DNA of 64,000 nucleotides from Streptomyces sp. TRM68367 (GTDB taxonomy: Bacteria; Actinomycetota; Actinomycetes; Streptomycetales; Streptomycetaceae): positions 1 through 64,000 of the forward strand of contig NZ_JACTVI010000036.1 in assembly GCF_014495685.1 (NCBI RefSeq), given 5' to 3'. The notes beneath the pieces are model-generated. The model saw only the letters and a program-made list of their open reading frames with translations. It ran no database searches and was not told the DNA's origin. A program made the translations under genes and the position numbers. Below are positions 23,160 through 32,397 of the stretch, piece after piece. Position 1 is the first letter of the stretch. Every line of letters begins with the position of its first letter.

Positions 23160-26100
23160 TCAGCCCAGGCGGGTCACCTTGGCCGTCCAGGCCGGGTCGG
23201 TGAGGTCCTGCTGGAGGACGACCGGGACCTGGACCGCGCCGCTGGTGCCGCCGTCGCCGACGGTGAGGGTGCCGACGCGGGTGCCGGCCTTCGCGGTGTG
23301 CGGTACGTCGTCGGCGGCAAAGGACAGCTTCACCTTCAGGCCGGACCAGCCGGCCGCCTTGACGTCCTCGGTGACGGCGACGGGGGTGCGGCCGCCGAGG
23401 CCGTCGTCGACGTATCCGACGACGGTGCCCTTTTTCAGGATCGTCGCCGACTCCAGGGCGTCCTGCGCGGCCCGGATCAGGCGGTCGCTCGCGGACAGGG
23501 CGCCCTGCAGGATGGTGTGGTCCGAACCGCCCTCGGGCTGGCGGACCACGGCGCCGATGATGGTGCGCGGCTCGCCGTCGACGTCCTTCTTCGCGGCGAA
23601 GACGAGGTTGCCGAGGGCCGAGGTGGTGGTGCCGGTCTTGATGCCGACGACGCCGTTGTAGCCGACCAGCTGGTTCCAGTTGTTGTGCTTGACGTTCTTG
23701 TAGTCGACGTAGTTCATCATCGCGGCGATCTCGCGGAAGGCGGGCTGCTTCATCGCCTCCTTGGCGAGCTTCACCTGGTCCACGGCCGTGCTCACCGTGG
23801 TGCTGTTCAGGCCCGACGGGTCGGTGTACGTCGTGTTGGTCATGCCGAGGTCCTTGGCGGCGGCGTTCATCTTCGCCACGAACGCCTTCTCCGAGCCGGC
23901 GTCCCAGCGGGCCAGCAGGCGGGCCACGTTGTTCGCGGACGCGATGAGGATGCTCTCCAGGGCCTCCCGCTGGGAGATGGAGTCACCGGCGGTCACGTCG
24001 ACGGTCGACTCCTGCCCGGCGTCGGACTGATCCTGGGCAGCCTGATCGATCTTGATGTTCGGCCCCTTGGCCCCGCTCTTCAGCGGATGATCACGCAAGA
24101 CCAGATACGCCGTCATCACCTTGGCGACGCTCGCGATCGGCACGGGCTTCTGCTGCCCCGACGAACCGAACGTACCGATGCCCTGCACGTCGAGCGCGGC
24201 CTGTCCGGCGGACGGCCACGGGATGTCGGCCTTGCCGCCCTCGAAGGTGTAGCTGTCGGCGGCGGTGAGCTGGAGCGTGGGCGCGGGCAGCGGGCGGAAC
24301 ATCTGCACGACCGCAAAGATGATCACCAGCAGCAAGACGAGCGGCGTCCAGATCTTGACGCGCCGGATCGCCGTCCGCAGGGGGGTCTGAGGGGGCGGCG
24401 GGGTGTTCGTCAGCTCCGCCAGCAGGTCCAGCGGCGGCTTCGGCGGCAACGGCTGCTGCGTGGTCCGCTCCGGACCGACCTGCGGCACGGCCGCGGTGGC
24501 CGGCACCTTCGGCAACGCGCTGTCGCCATCGACAGCGGGCCGCGGCTTCCGGCTCGCCGGATCCTCCAGCGGCTTCAGCGCCACGAACTTACTGGTCCGC
24601 TCGGCGTCTTTCTCACCGGCGCCCTTGCCACCCTGCTCCGCCTCGTCGGGGGAGTCCGCCTCGGCCCTCTTGGCAGCGTCCCCGACCTTGAGCATCGTCG
24701 TCGGCTGATCGACGGCGGGCTTGTCCGGCCGCACGGCCTTGAAGACAGCGGTGGGCTGATCGACGGGGCGCTCGGGGGAGTCGGAGTCCTTCTTGCCGGG
24801 GTTGGCGCCGGCGTCGCCCTGGGGGTCGGTGTCCTTGCCGACCTTGCCCCTGGGGTCGGCGCCGGTGTCGGTGCCGGACTCGGGCTTGGGGTCTGTGTCC
24901 GCGCCGGACCCGCGCCTGGACGCCGGGTCGGCGCCGGGCCTGGCCTCCGGTGCCTCGCTTGCGTTGGGCTGGGCCCTGGACGGCCTGTCCGGCGCGCTGG
25001 GCGCAGGCTTGGGGCTCGCGGAGTCGCCGCTGGGCCTGGGCTCGCGGTCCGTCTCCGCGCCGGGCCCAGCCTCGGCCTTGGACGCCGTACCGGTGTTGCC
25101 CTCGGGCTCGGAAGCCTCGTCCGTGTCGGAGTCGCTGTCGTCGGCGTTCGCGCCGCTCTCGCGGCCCTCGTCGCCTTCCTCGGCGTCGCCGGCGGCCTCA
25201 GGGGCGCCTTGGGACTCCTTGCCGCCGTCCGCCCCGGCTGCGGAGGCCTTCGCGTCGGCGCCGGTCGCCCGCGAGGGCTCGTCGGCGTCCGATCCGGCCT
25301 TCACGTCCTCGTCCGAGTCCTCGCGGGCATCCGTGTCGGCGGCGGCGGTACGCACTGCGCGCCCCGTGCCCGCGTTCGCACCCGCGTCGGTGCCGACGCC
25401 GGCCGCGTCCGCCCCTGCGCCGCCTGCGGGGGAACCCGCGTCCGCATCGGCGCCGGACACATCCGCGTCGGCGTCCTCGGCCTTGTCCTTCGCGTCCGCA
25501 GACGCCACCCACGCCGCCACCGCGTCCCGCAGGCGGCCGTCGCTCGCCGTGGTGCTGGAAGCCTGCCAGCTGCCGGAAGCGGAACCCTTCGCGCCAGGAG
25601 AACCGGAACGCTTCGCCTCGCTGGAACCGGAAGCCGAAGCGGAACCCCTCGCGTCGGCATCCCCGGTCTCCGCGCCGGCGTCGGTGTCCCGGGTCCCCGC
25701 GCCGGCGTCGGCGTCCTCCGTGCCCGCGTCGGCGTCCGTGTCAGCGCTCCCCGACCGGGCGTTGCCCGAGGCCCCCCGTGCGCGGCTCCGGCCCCTCTCG
25801 CCGCTCTCGCGCCTCTCCGCGCCCTCAGCGGCCCCAGAAGCCTCCTTGGTCCTCTCCCCGGCCTTCCCGGCGCTCTCCCCGGCCTCACCGGCCCCGCCGG
25901 CCGTCTCGTCGGCCTGCTCGGCCTTCTCGCCGCCCGGAGCCTCAGACGCCCCGCCGGCCGTCTTCCCGGCCTTGTCCGAGTCCGGCGTCTCAGACGTCCC
26001 CTCGGCCGTCTTCCGGGACTTTCGGACACCGCGAGTCTCACGCCCGCCGCCGGTCGTCTCACCGGCCTCCGCGCCGTCCCGGGCCTCAGACGCCCCGTCG

Positions 26101-26303
26101 GCCGTCTCATCCGCCTCCCCGGCGCCCCGTGCCGGATCCGGGGCCGTGAGGACCGTCGTCGCCGAGTCCGGCTTGTCGCGGGACACCGCCAGTCGGGGAT
26201 CCCGGGGCTCGTTCCTGGCCTCGGGAACCGGACCCGCGCTCCCCGACGTCGGTTGTGCCGACGACTCGCGCTGCTTCGACCTGTCGGGGGACTCGCCCGC
26301 CAC
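23160..26303 (-). CDS. D-alanyl-D-alanine carboxypeptidase with a 600-residue disordered N-terminal tail
   Basis: A 1047-residue class-C-type penicillin-binding protein (PBP5/DacA family) that trims peptidoglycan stem peptides. The catalytic motifs are in the last third: ASVAK (Ser and Lys), SANN (SxN) and GIKTGT (KTG). A single membrane segment (KIWTPLVLLLVIIFAVVQMF) precedes them, so the long N-terminal part should be cytoplasmic. That part is low-complexity, rich in Asp, Ala, Gly, Ser and Thr with many DAD/GTD repeats. Near its end it holds two VDQPT motifs (VDQPTAVFK and VDQPTTMLK) resembling phosphothreonine sites. The GTG at 26303 has GGAGGAG upstream. It is divergent from the GOLPH3-like gene. 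Confidence 0.88.
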   Translation of the reverse strand: MAGESPDRSKQRESSAQPTSGSAGPVPEARNEPRDPRLAVSRDKPDSATTVLTAPDPARGAGEADETADGASEARDGAEAGETTGGGRETRGVRKSRKTAEGTSETPDSDKAGKTAGGASEAPGGEKAEQADETAGGAGEAGESAGKAGERTKEASGAAEGAERRESGERGRSRARGASGNARSGSADTDADAGTEDADAGAGTRDTDAGAETGDADARGSASASGSSEAKRSGSPGAKGSASGSWQASSTTASDGRLRDAVAAWVASADAKDKAEDADADVSGADADAGSPAGGAGADAAGVGTDAGANAGTGRAVRTAAADTDAREDSDEDVKAGSDADEPSRATGADAKASAAGADGGKESQGAPEAAGDAEEGDEGRESGANADDSDSDTDEASEPEGNTGTASKAEAGPGAETDREPRPSGDSASPKPAPSAPDRPSRAQPNASEAPEARPGADPASRRGSGADTDPKPESGTDTGADPRGKVGKDTDPQGDAGANPGKKDSDSPERPVDQPTAVFKAVRPDKPAVDQPTTMLKVGDAAKRAEADSPDEAEQGGKGAGEKDAERTSKFVALKPLEDPASRKPRPAVDGDSALPKVPATAAVPQVGPERTTQQPLPPKPPLDLLAELTNTPPPPQTPLRTAIRRVKIWTPLVLLLVIIFAVVQMFRPLPAPTLQLTAADSYTFEGGKADIPWPSAGQAALDVQGIGTFGSSGQQKPVPIASVAKVMTAYLVLRDHPLKSGAKGPNIKIDQAAQDQSDAGQESTVDVTAGDSISQREALESILIASANNVARLLARWDAGSEKAFVAKMNAAAKDLGMTNTTYTDPSGLNSTTVSTAVDQVKLAKEAMKQPAFREIAAMMNYVDYKNVKHNNWNQLVGYNGVVGIKTGTTTSALGNLVFAAKKDVDGEPRTIIGAVVRQPEGGSDHTILQGALSASDRLIRAAQDALESATILKKGTVVGYVDDGLGGRTPVAVTEDVKAAGWSGLKVKLSFAADDVPHTAKAGTRVGTLTVGDGGTSGAVQVPVVLQQDLTDPAWTAKVTRLG

Positions 26304-26458
26304 CGATGCCTCCTCCATGCGCCACACGCCGTGCGTGCGCCTACCGATCCCGAACAGTGAACCGACTGCCCGGCCCCCGCTCCACCGCGCTGTCCGAACC
26401 ATGTACCAGTGTCCTGTGTGCGCGCCTGACTCAAGCGAGAGACGAGAACGACATACCT

Positions 26459-26480
26459 ACCGGTTCCAACACGAACCGGT
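26459..26480. promoter_or_regulatory. Inverted repeat in a divergent promoter region
   Basis: ACCGGTTC and GAACCGGT are separated by 6 bp, midway between the carboxypeptidase and the GOLPH3-like gene. Its symmetry and place suggest an operator controlling one or both; no cognate regulator is identified. Confidence 0.4.
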
Positions 26481-26546
26481 CACGCACCCTCGACAGACCA
26501 ATGTGAGAGGGGTCACCCTGTCGTACATCCACGCGGGGAGGCATGG

Positions 26547-27299
26547 ATGGGCAGGAGCCGCAGAACACTTCCGGAGGAGCTTCTGCTGCTGGCACTGGAC
26601 CCGGCCACGGGTACCACTGCACAGCCGCAGTCGCTCGACCTCGGTCTGGCCGGAGCACAGCTAGTGGAGCTGGCGCTGGCCGGACGGATAGCCCCAGACG
26701 GGGATCGTATCGCCGTGGTGGTACCACGGCCGACAGGAGATCCGACTCTGGACAGCGCGTTGGAGTTGCTGCGAAGGCGTGGCGCTCCGGTACGGGCCGT
26801 CCACTGGATCGGCGGGCCCCGGCTGGGGCTGCGCCAGACCTACCTCTCGCATCTCGAACGGTGCGGCATGGTGCATGCCGTGGCCGGCCAGATGTGCGGA
26901 GTGTTGCCGACGACGCGCTACCAGGCGACGGACAACGCCATCAGCCGGGAGATCAGGGCCCGGCTGGATTCCGCGATCCGCACCGGCGTACCACCGGACC
27001 CGCGGACCGCGGCGCTCGCCGCCCTGGCCCACGCGGTCGGTCTCGGCAAGCATCTGTATCCGGGCAATGAGGGACGGTCCTCACGGTCCCGGCTGCGGGA
27101 TCTGATCAGGCATGACCCGATGGGCGGTCTCGTCGCGCACGCCGTGATGGACGTCCAGAACGGCGTCGCGGCCCAGCCGCGCCGCAACCCGGCCACGGCC
27201 GGCCGGCAGCCCGCCGGAGCCAGGTCCGCGGCGGAACCCGCGCGAGGGGTTCCGATGCAGCCGCGCCGCGGATCCATGGCGCGCGTCGCGGCCCACTGA
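26547..27299 (+). CDS. GPP34/GOLPH3-family protein
   Basis: A 250-residue protein whose start (RTLPEELLLLALDPATG) and following LAGAQLVELALAGRI are hallmarks of the GOLPH3/VPS74 family. In eukaryotes these bind phosphatidylinositol-4-phosphate at the Golgi; actinobacteria carry many copies of unknown role. The C-terminal 50 residues are Arg/Pro/Ala-rich and probably disordered. The ATG at 26547 has GGGGAGG 5 nt upstream. It is divergent from the cell-wall carboxypeptidase, hinting at an envelope link. Confidence 0.88.
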   Translation: MGRSRRTLPEELLLLALDPATGTTAQPQSLDLGLAGAQLVELALAGRIAPDGDRIAVVVPRPTGDPTLDSALELLRRRGAPVRAVHWIGGPRLGLRQTYLSHLERCGMVHAVAGQMCGVLPTTRYQATDNAISREIRARLDSAIRTGVPPDPRTAALAALAHAVGLGKHLYPGNEGRSSRSRLRDLIRHDPMGGLVAHAVMDVQNGVAAQPRRNPATAGRQPAGARSAAEPARGVPMQPRRGSMARVAAH

Positions 27300-27564
27300 G
27301 CCGCACGCGGTACGGCAGCACCACAGCATCACAGCACCACTGCCCCGAGACCCGGTACGGGAGCCGCAGGACCGCGCGGGGCGGCAGGATTCGTGCGATT
27401 CGCACATGCGTGCGATGAAACGGTCCCGCCGCCCCGCGCGGCCGCATGCGTACCGGCCGTAATCCCTCGGTTTCCCAGCGGTAGTACGCACCTTGGTGGC
27501 AGTCTGCTCAGAAGCAGATACGCAAAGTTGCAACTACAGGCACGCAGCCGGAGGTGCACGTCCC

Positions 27565-28425
27565 GTGGCGTCCAATGTCAATCCCACCGTCAGGCGGCGC
27601 CGGCTGGGCCAGGAGCTGCGCAGACTGCGCGAGCTCAAGGGCATGACGGCCGAGGAAGTGGCGGAACGACTGCTGGTGTCGCAGTCCAAGATCAGCCGGC
27701 TGGAGAACGGCCGGCGCAGCATCAGCCAGCGCGACGTCCGCGATCTGTGCGGGGTCTACGAGGTCGAGGACCAGCGGATCGTCGACTCGCTGATGCAGAT
27801 GGCCAAGGACTCGCGGCAACAGGGCTGGTGGCACGCCTTCGGTGACATCCCGTACAGCGTCTACATCGGCCTGGAGACGGACGCCGAGTCGCTGCGCGTG
27901 TACGAACCCCAGATCATCACTGGCCTGTTGCAGACCCGCTCGTACGCCGAGGCCATCATCCGCGGCGCGCTGCCGGAGACCTCCCAGACCGAGATCGACA
28001 AGCGTGTGCAGGTGCGCATGCAGCGGCAGGGACGCATCACCGACGGCGACGGCCCGCTGCGGCTGTGGGTGGTGCTGGACGAGGCCGCGCTGCGCCGGGT
28101 CGTCGGCAGCCGCCAGGTGATGCGCGAGCAGTTGGAGTCGCTCGCGGAGATGTCCCAGCTCCCGCACATCACCGTGCAGGTGATGCCGTTCGACGTCGGC
28201 GCGCACCCCGGCGTCAACGGCCAGTACTCGATCCTGGAGTTCGCCGACGCCGGCGATTCCAGCGTCGTCTACATCGAGGGCGTGACCAGCGACCTGTACC
28301 TGGAGAAGCCGCCCGACGTGCAGAAGTACACGGTGATGTACGAGCACCTGCGCGCCCAGGCGCTGAACGTGGACCAGTCCCGCCAGCTCATCGAGGACGT
28401 GGCGAAGGAATACGCCGCCCGCTGA
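27565..28425 (+). CDS. XRE-family regulator with DUF5753 domain
   Basis: A 286-residue DNA-binding protein. The helix-turn-helix spans about residues 10-65 (LGQELRRLRELKGMTAEEVAERLLVSQSKISRLE, in which SQSKISRLENG is the recognition helix). The DUF5753 domain follows (LETDAESLRVYEPQIITGLLQTRSYAEAI... to the end). In Streptomyces such regulators work in pairs with small DUF397 proteins and influence development or antibiotic production. The DUF397 partner is the next gene. The GTG at 27565 has GGAGG 10 nt before it. The 265 bp upstream hold no gene. Confidence 0.92.
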   Translation: MASNVNPTVRRRRLGQELRRLRELKGMTAEEVAERLLVSQSKISRLENGRRSISQRDVRDLCGVYEVEDQRIVDSLMQMAKDSRQQGWWHAFGDIPYSVYIGLETDAESLRVYEPQIITGLLQTRSYAEAIIRGALPETSQTEIDKRVQVRMQRQGRITDGDGPLRLWVVLDEAALRRVVGSRQVMREQLESLAEMSQLPHITVQVMPFDVGAHPGVNGQYSILEFADAGDSSVVYIEGVTSDLYLEKPPDVQKYTVMYEHLRAQALNVDQSRQLIEDVAKEYAAR

Positions 28426-28562
28426 GCCCCCACTGGCTCTGGCTCCGACTGGGCCGCCGGAAGGTACACCCTGATGGGCCGAAGTGGAAGATTCGCCTGG
28501 AATATGTCATCCGGTCGAGTGAATCCCGGCTCCGAACGAGGGCCTCAGCGAGTAGCGTCGAT

Positions 28563-28590
28563 CACGCCAACGATCAACGCAGTTGGCGTG
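28563..28590. promoter_or_regulatory. Inverted repeat ahead of the DUF397 gene
   Basis: CACGCCAAC (28563-28571) and GTTGGCGTG (28582-28590) are exact inverted copies with a 10-bp gap, about 75 bp upstream of the DUF397 start. They are plausible as the binding site of the adjacent XRE regulator. Confidence 0.45.
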
Positions 28591-28663
28591 AACCGCACCG
28601 CGGGCCCTTGCCGGGAACCGTGGCGTGGGGACAGTGACTCAGCAACTCGCCACCGGAGCAAAC

Positions 28664-28855
28664 ATGGCAATTCTTCAGGGCGCCACGCAGGCATGGACCA
28701 AGTCGTCGTATTCCGGAGGGAACGGCGCATGCGTCGAGGTCAAGTCGCCCTCCGTGGCAGCGCTCGACGTCCGCGACTCCAAGGACCCGGAGGGCCCCAC
28801 GCTGGCCTTCCCCGCCGAGGCGTGGAACGCCTTCGTGGCCTCCGTCAGGGCGTAA
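28664..28855 (+). CDS. DUF397 small protein
   Basis: A 63-residue acidic protein with the family signature WTKSSYSGGNGACVEVK and the closing VRDSKDPEGPTLAF...W. DUF397 proteins are the usual partners of XRE/DUF5753 regulators in Streptomyces and may act as antitoxin-like or co-regulatory proteins. The ATG at 28664 has GGAG 5 nt upstream; in-frame GTG codons at 28625 and 28634 would add a poorly conserved extension. Confidence 0.88.
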   Translation: MAILQGATQAWTKSSYSGGNGACVEVKSPSVAALDVRDSKDPEGPTLAFPAEAWNAFVASVRA

Positions 28856-28921
28856 GGGGAGGATCTTCCTGATCCTCGCCCCACCGCACCCCTCACGACA
28901 ACTGCACACGCACCACCGACA

Positions 28922-28962
28922 GAGCCCTCTCGACAAGCTCGCCGTCCTTGCCGAGGGGGCTC
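28922..28962. terminator. Terminator between convergent genes
   Basis: GAGCCCTCTCG (28922-28932) pairs with CGAGGGGGCTC (28952-28962) with one G-U pair. It lies between the DUF397 gene and the 3' end of the MerR gene, so it could serve both directions. Confidence 0.55.
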
Positions 28963-29004
28963 CCCTCTGCGCCGAGGCGCCCGTCGGTCACCTCACGGCA
29001 AGAG

Positions 29005-29880
29005 TCATTTCACGGGGAACGCCACATCGCACACCGGATCCTCGGCCCCCGCCGCATCCCAGTCGGCGAAGTACACCTCCCGGCACAGGCCGGTCTGCGT
29101 CAGCCCCTCCTTCGCCATCCACTCCTGCACCGCCTCGAAGGCGGCCAGGATCTGCGGATGGGCCACCTGGGCCTTGGTGATCCGGGTGTAGGCCAGCCGC
29201 CGGGCCGGCTCCACCCGCACCCCGGTCTCCCAGGTCCGCCCCCGCCGCTGCGCCCACGCCCGCGCCGCCGCCTCGTCGGCGACCGGCACGCACGCCTCCG
29301 CGGGACCGTCGCTCTCCATCGACACCTCGGCGTGGTAGGCGACGAACGGCGCCCCTGTCATGCCGCCGCACTCCCGGGCCGCCTCCTCCAGCCGCCCCAG
29401 CGACGCCCCGATCCACGCCGGCAGCTCGTCCGCCAGCGCGTGCCGCGTCTCGGTGATCAGCACCTGCGCCGGCGTGTCCACCGTCTCGACCTCGAACTTC
29501 CCGTACATCTCGGAGCTCCTCCCCGACAGCCGTCCACGGAGGTACTCGCTGAGCGTCCGCTGCCCCGCCACCCGTGCCTCGACCTCCGCCCAGTACGCGG
29601 CGAGCCGGCCGGCGGCCTCGGCGCCGTCCGCCTCGACCACCTCCGCGATCCGCGCCAGCGGCATGTCCAGCTGCCGCAGCATCGCCACGAGCCGGGCCCG
29701 CTCGACCTGGCCGGCCCGGTAGTAGCGGTAACCGCTGGCCTCGTCGACGTGCGCCGGCGCCAGCAGGCCCAGCCGGTCGTACAGCCGCAGGGCCTTGGCC
29801 GACAGCCGGGCCCGCGCGGCGAACGCCCCGATGGTGAGCAGCTCTTCGTCCCGAAGGTCCACCACGGCATCCTCCGTCAC
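29005..29880 (-). CDS. MerR-family regulator with GyrI-like effector domain
   Basis: A 291-residue transcription factor. The N-terminal winged helix reads LLTIGAFAARARLSAKALRLYDRLGLL and then ASGYRYYRAGQVERARLV, classic MerR. A coiled-coil helix follows (EAAGRLAAYWAEVEARVAGQ), then a C-terminal GyrI/AraC-type small-molecule-binding domain from about residue 135. BmrR-like proteins of this build sense hydrophobic compounds and control efflux or detoxification. It is 55 bp downstream of glutathione peroxidase on the same strand. Confidence 0.9.
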   Translation of the reverse strand: MTEDAVVDLRDEELLTIGAFAARARLSAKALRLYDRLGLLAPAHVDEASGYRYYRAGQVERARLVAMLRQLDMPLARIAEVVEADGAEAAGRLAAYWAEVEARVAGQRTLSEYLRGRLSGRSSEMYGKFEVETVDTPAQVLITETRHALADELPAWIGASLGRLEEAARECGGMTGAPFVAYHAEVSMESDGPAEACVPVADEAAARAWAQRRGRTWETGVRVEPARRLAYTRITKAQVAHPQILAAFEAVQEWMAKEGLTQTGLCREVYFADWDAAGAEDPVCDVAFPVK

Positions 29881-29935
29881 CGGGCGGCTCTTCCGCCCGG
29901 TGCGAAGGACGTTCAGCCCTGCCCCAGGGGCAAGG

Positions 29936-30448
29936 TCAACCGGCCAGCTGACCTTCGACGGCCGTGACGACCTCCGCCGCCTCCGGCTCGGTCTGCGGCG
30001 CGAACCGGGCGACGACCGTGCCGTCCCGGCCGATCAGGAACTTCTCGAAGTTCCAGCGGATGTCCCCGCTGTGGCCCTCGGCGTCGGCGAAGCCGGTCAG
30101 CCGCTCGTACAGCGGGTGCCGGCCCTCCCCGTTCACCTCCACCTTCTCGGTCATCGGGAACGTCACGCCGTACGTCGCCGAGCAGAACTCGGCGATCTCC
30201 TCGGCGCTGCCCGGCTCCTGCCCCATGAACTGGTTGCAGGGCACGCCCAGCACGGTGAAGCCCCGCTCCGCGTACCGCTCCTGGAGCCGCTCAAGGCCGG
30301 AGTACTGCGGGGTCAGGCCGCACTTGGAGGCCACGTTCACCACGAGCACGACCTTGCCCGCGTACTGCGAGAGGCCGGCGGAACCGCCCTGCAGGGCGTT
30401 GATCTCGACGTCGAGGGGAGAGGCACCGGTGTTCTCTGTAGTCGTCAT
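29936..30448 (-). CDS. Glutathione peroxidase family (thiol peroxidase)
   Basis: A 170-residue peroxidase. The catalytic tetrad is visible: Cys43 (NVASKCGLTPQY), Gln78 (in CNQFMGQEPG), Trp132 and Asn133 (RWNFEKFL). Bacterial members with Cys usually reduce peroxides with thioredoxin or mycothiol rather than glutathione. The ATG overlaps the stop of the upstream ArsR remnant (ATGA). Because that gene has lost its 5' end, this gene may now depend on a different promoter. Confidence 0.92.
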   Translation of the reverse strand: MTTTENTGASPLDVEINALQGGSAGLSQYAGKVVLVVNVASKCGLTPQYSGLERLQERYAERGFTVLGVPCNQFMGQEPGSAEEIAEFCSATYGVTFPMTEKVEVNGEGRHPLYERLTGFADAEGHSGDIRWNFEKFLIGRDGTVVARFAPQTEPEAAEVVTAVEGQLAG

Positions 30449-30700
30449 GAGCGGAGCCTAACTCCGGGATGTGGCATGCCGTTCCCGACCTTGCCGCTCC
30501 CGTTCCCGTTCCCGGCCCTCACCAGGACCTCCCCGGCCGCCGTCCGCGAGTACAGCACCGAGCGCCCCGCCCGCCGCCGCTCCACCAGCCCCGCGTCCAG
30601 CAGCACCCGCAGATGCCGCCCGACCGACCCGAGCCCCTGCCCGGTCACCGCGACCAGCTGACTGGTGCTCATGGGAGAGCCGAGCAGCACCAGCACCCCG
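30445..30700 (-). pseudogene. ArsR-family regulator, 5'-truncated
   Basis: Only the C-terminal part of an ArsR winged helix remains: VLVLLGSPMSTSQLVAVTGQ, then GSVGRHLRVLLDAGLVERRR and the wing GRSVLYSRT. The similarity stops abruptly near 30700, where the antisense MFS remnant begins. The original protein would have started farther right. The stop codon overlaps the start of glutathione peroxidase, indicating a former operon. Confidence 0.7.
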
Positions 30701-30705
30701 GCCCG

Positions 30706-31694
30706 CGTCGTCGTTCCTCTCGGCCGCCGACCGCGTGCCCCCGCGGGCGGCCCTGGCGGGCATCTCGCTCGCCTTCGCCGCCGGCACGACGGTCCTCGCG
30801 CTGCCGGGCCTGCCGGTGTGGGCCGTCTTCGCCGTCGTCCTCGTACCGGGGCTGGCCGCCTCGGTGGGCGGCGGCATCCGGTGGGGACTGCTGAACGAGA
30901 TCCTCTCCAAGGACGGCTATCTGCTGGGGCGTTCGGTCTTCAACATGATGAGCGGGGTCATGCAGATCGCCGGGTACGCCACCGGCGGCGCCCTGGTGGC
31001 CGTGCTGTCGCCGCGCGTCACGCTGCTGGTGTCGGCGGCCCTGTACCTGGCGGCGGCCCTCGGCGTCCGCGCCGGCCTGACCCGCCGCCCGCCGCGCACC
31101 TCGGGACGCCCGTCGGTCTCGGCCACCTGGCGCACCAACGCCCTGCTGTGGTCGTCCCGGCCACGCCGCCTGGTCTATCTGGCCCTGTGGATCCCGAACG
31201 GCCTGGTGGTCGGCTGCGAGTCCCTCTACGTGTCGTACGCCCCCTCGGCCGCGGGCACCCTATTTGCCTGCGCCGCGCTGGGCATGCTGGCCGGGGACGT
31301 GGCGGTCGGCCGTCTGATCCCGCCCCGGCTGCGCCCCCGCCTCGGCACGCCGCTGCTGCTGCTCCTGGCCGCCCCGTACGTGCCGTTCTTCCTGCACCCT
31401 GCGCTGCCCGTGACGGCCGCCGCCGTCGCCCTCGCCTCCGTCGGCTTCGGAGCCAGCCTGGCCCAGCAGGAACGCCTCGTGGCCCTGACCCCGCCCGACC
31501 TCGCGGGCCACGCCCTGGGCCTGCACTCCGCCGGCATGCTCACGATGCAGGGCGTCGCCGCCTTCCTGGCCGGCACGGCGGCCCAACTGACCTCTCCGGC
31601 AACGGCGATGACGGCGATAGCGACGGCCTCCCTCGCGGTGACGCTGGCGCTGGCGGCGGCGAGGGCGAGGTCGGGGAGAGCCGGTTGGCCGTAG
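30706..31694 (+). pseudogene. MFS transporter, 5'-truncated
   Basis: About 325 codons encode the later ten membrane segments of a drug-type MFS permease. The sequence begins at AADRVPPRAAL, the loop 2-3 motif, so segments 1-2 and any signal are missing. The rest is clean (GGGIRWGLLNEILSKDGYLL, MMSGVMQIAGYATGGALVAV and so on). The frame stays open to the left only across antisense ArsR sequence. It and the ArsR remnant were once divergent; one deletion removed both 5' ends and the promoter between them. Confidence 0.7.
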
Positions 31695-31722
31695 CACCTC
31701 AGACGCGGTGACCGCCCGCTCC

Positions 31723-32397
31723 TCACTCCTCATCCTCCGGAGCCTCCCCCTCCAGCAGCCGTTCCCCGATGTCGTCCGCCCACTCCTGCGCCCACCGGCG
31801 CAGCGCGGCGATCTCCGGGGTGTCGAGGCCGTCCCGGGCGAACTCCCGGTCGTCCACCCAGTCGGTGGCGGTCAGGCGGGACTGGAGGTCGGCGAGGTCG
31901 AAGGCGTCGACGGCGTGGCGGCGGCCGAGTTCTTCGAGCTCGGGGTGGCTGCGCAGCCGTGCGGCGGCGTGTACGTCGATCAGGTCGGGGGCAAGGCCAC
32001 GATCGACCAGGGCGCGGACCCGGGTGCCGATGAGGTCCTCCAGGGAGAGCGTGCGCCCGAGGCCGGTGCGCACCGGCGGGCGCCAGAGCAATTCCTTGAC
32101 GATGTCGACCTTGCACTTCTCGCCGGACTCCGGCTCGGTGACGACGAGCCGGGCGGACAGCGGATCCGGCTCCGACGTGCGCACGAGCCAGCCCCGCCGG
32201 GCCAGTCCGGCGCTCACCGCGGCGGCGATGTCCGCCATCGTCGCGGGATGCTCGACGGCCATGGTCACGCTCCGGCTCGTCCGCTCCACCAGCCCGTGCG
32301 CCCGGACCGCGTCGGCACCGGCCACCAGCAACGGGTACGCCGCGCCCGCCGCGAGGAGATCGTCCAGCAGGCGCTGATGCAGCTCGGGGGTTTTCAC
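31723..32397 (-). CDS. AbiEii-like nucleotidyltransferase-fold protein
   Basis: A 224-residue protein similar in layout to the nucleotidyltransferase domain of AbiEii/AbiGii toxins. The parts seen are LLVAGADAVRAHGLVERTSR, CKVDIVKELLW (third acidic strand) and TLSLEDLIGTRVRALVDRG...DLIDVHAA. The usual D-x-D metal motif after the first segment is RSVTMAV here, so one or both acidic residues are missing. No antitoxin-like AbiEi gene is adjacent. It may be a degenerate or repurposed enzyme; whether it is a toxin is unproven. Confidence 0.65.
   Translation of the reverse strand: MKTPELHQRLLDDLLAAGAAYPLLVAGADAVRAHGLVERTSRSVTMAVEHPATMADIAAAVSAGLARRGWLVRTSEPDPLSARLVVTEPESGEKCKVDIVKELLWRPPVRTGLGRTLSLEDLIGTRVRALVDRGLAPDLIDVHAAARLRSHPELEELGRRHAVDAFDLADLQSRLTATDWVDDREFARDGLDTPEIAALRRWAQEWADDIGERLLEGEAPEDEE

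Noticed and set aside
20005..26360. Very long plus-strand frames opposite the EthD-like, membrane-protein and carboxypeptidase genes
   Set aside because: They are mirror images of GC-skewed codons; no start signal or family motif, while the minus-strand genes are clear.
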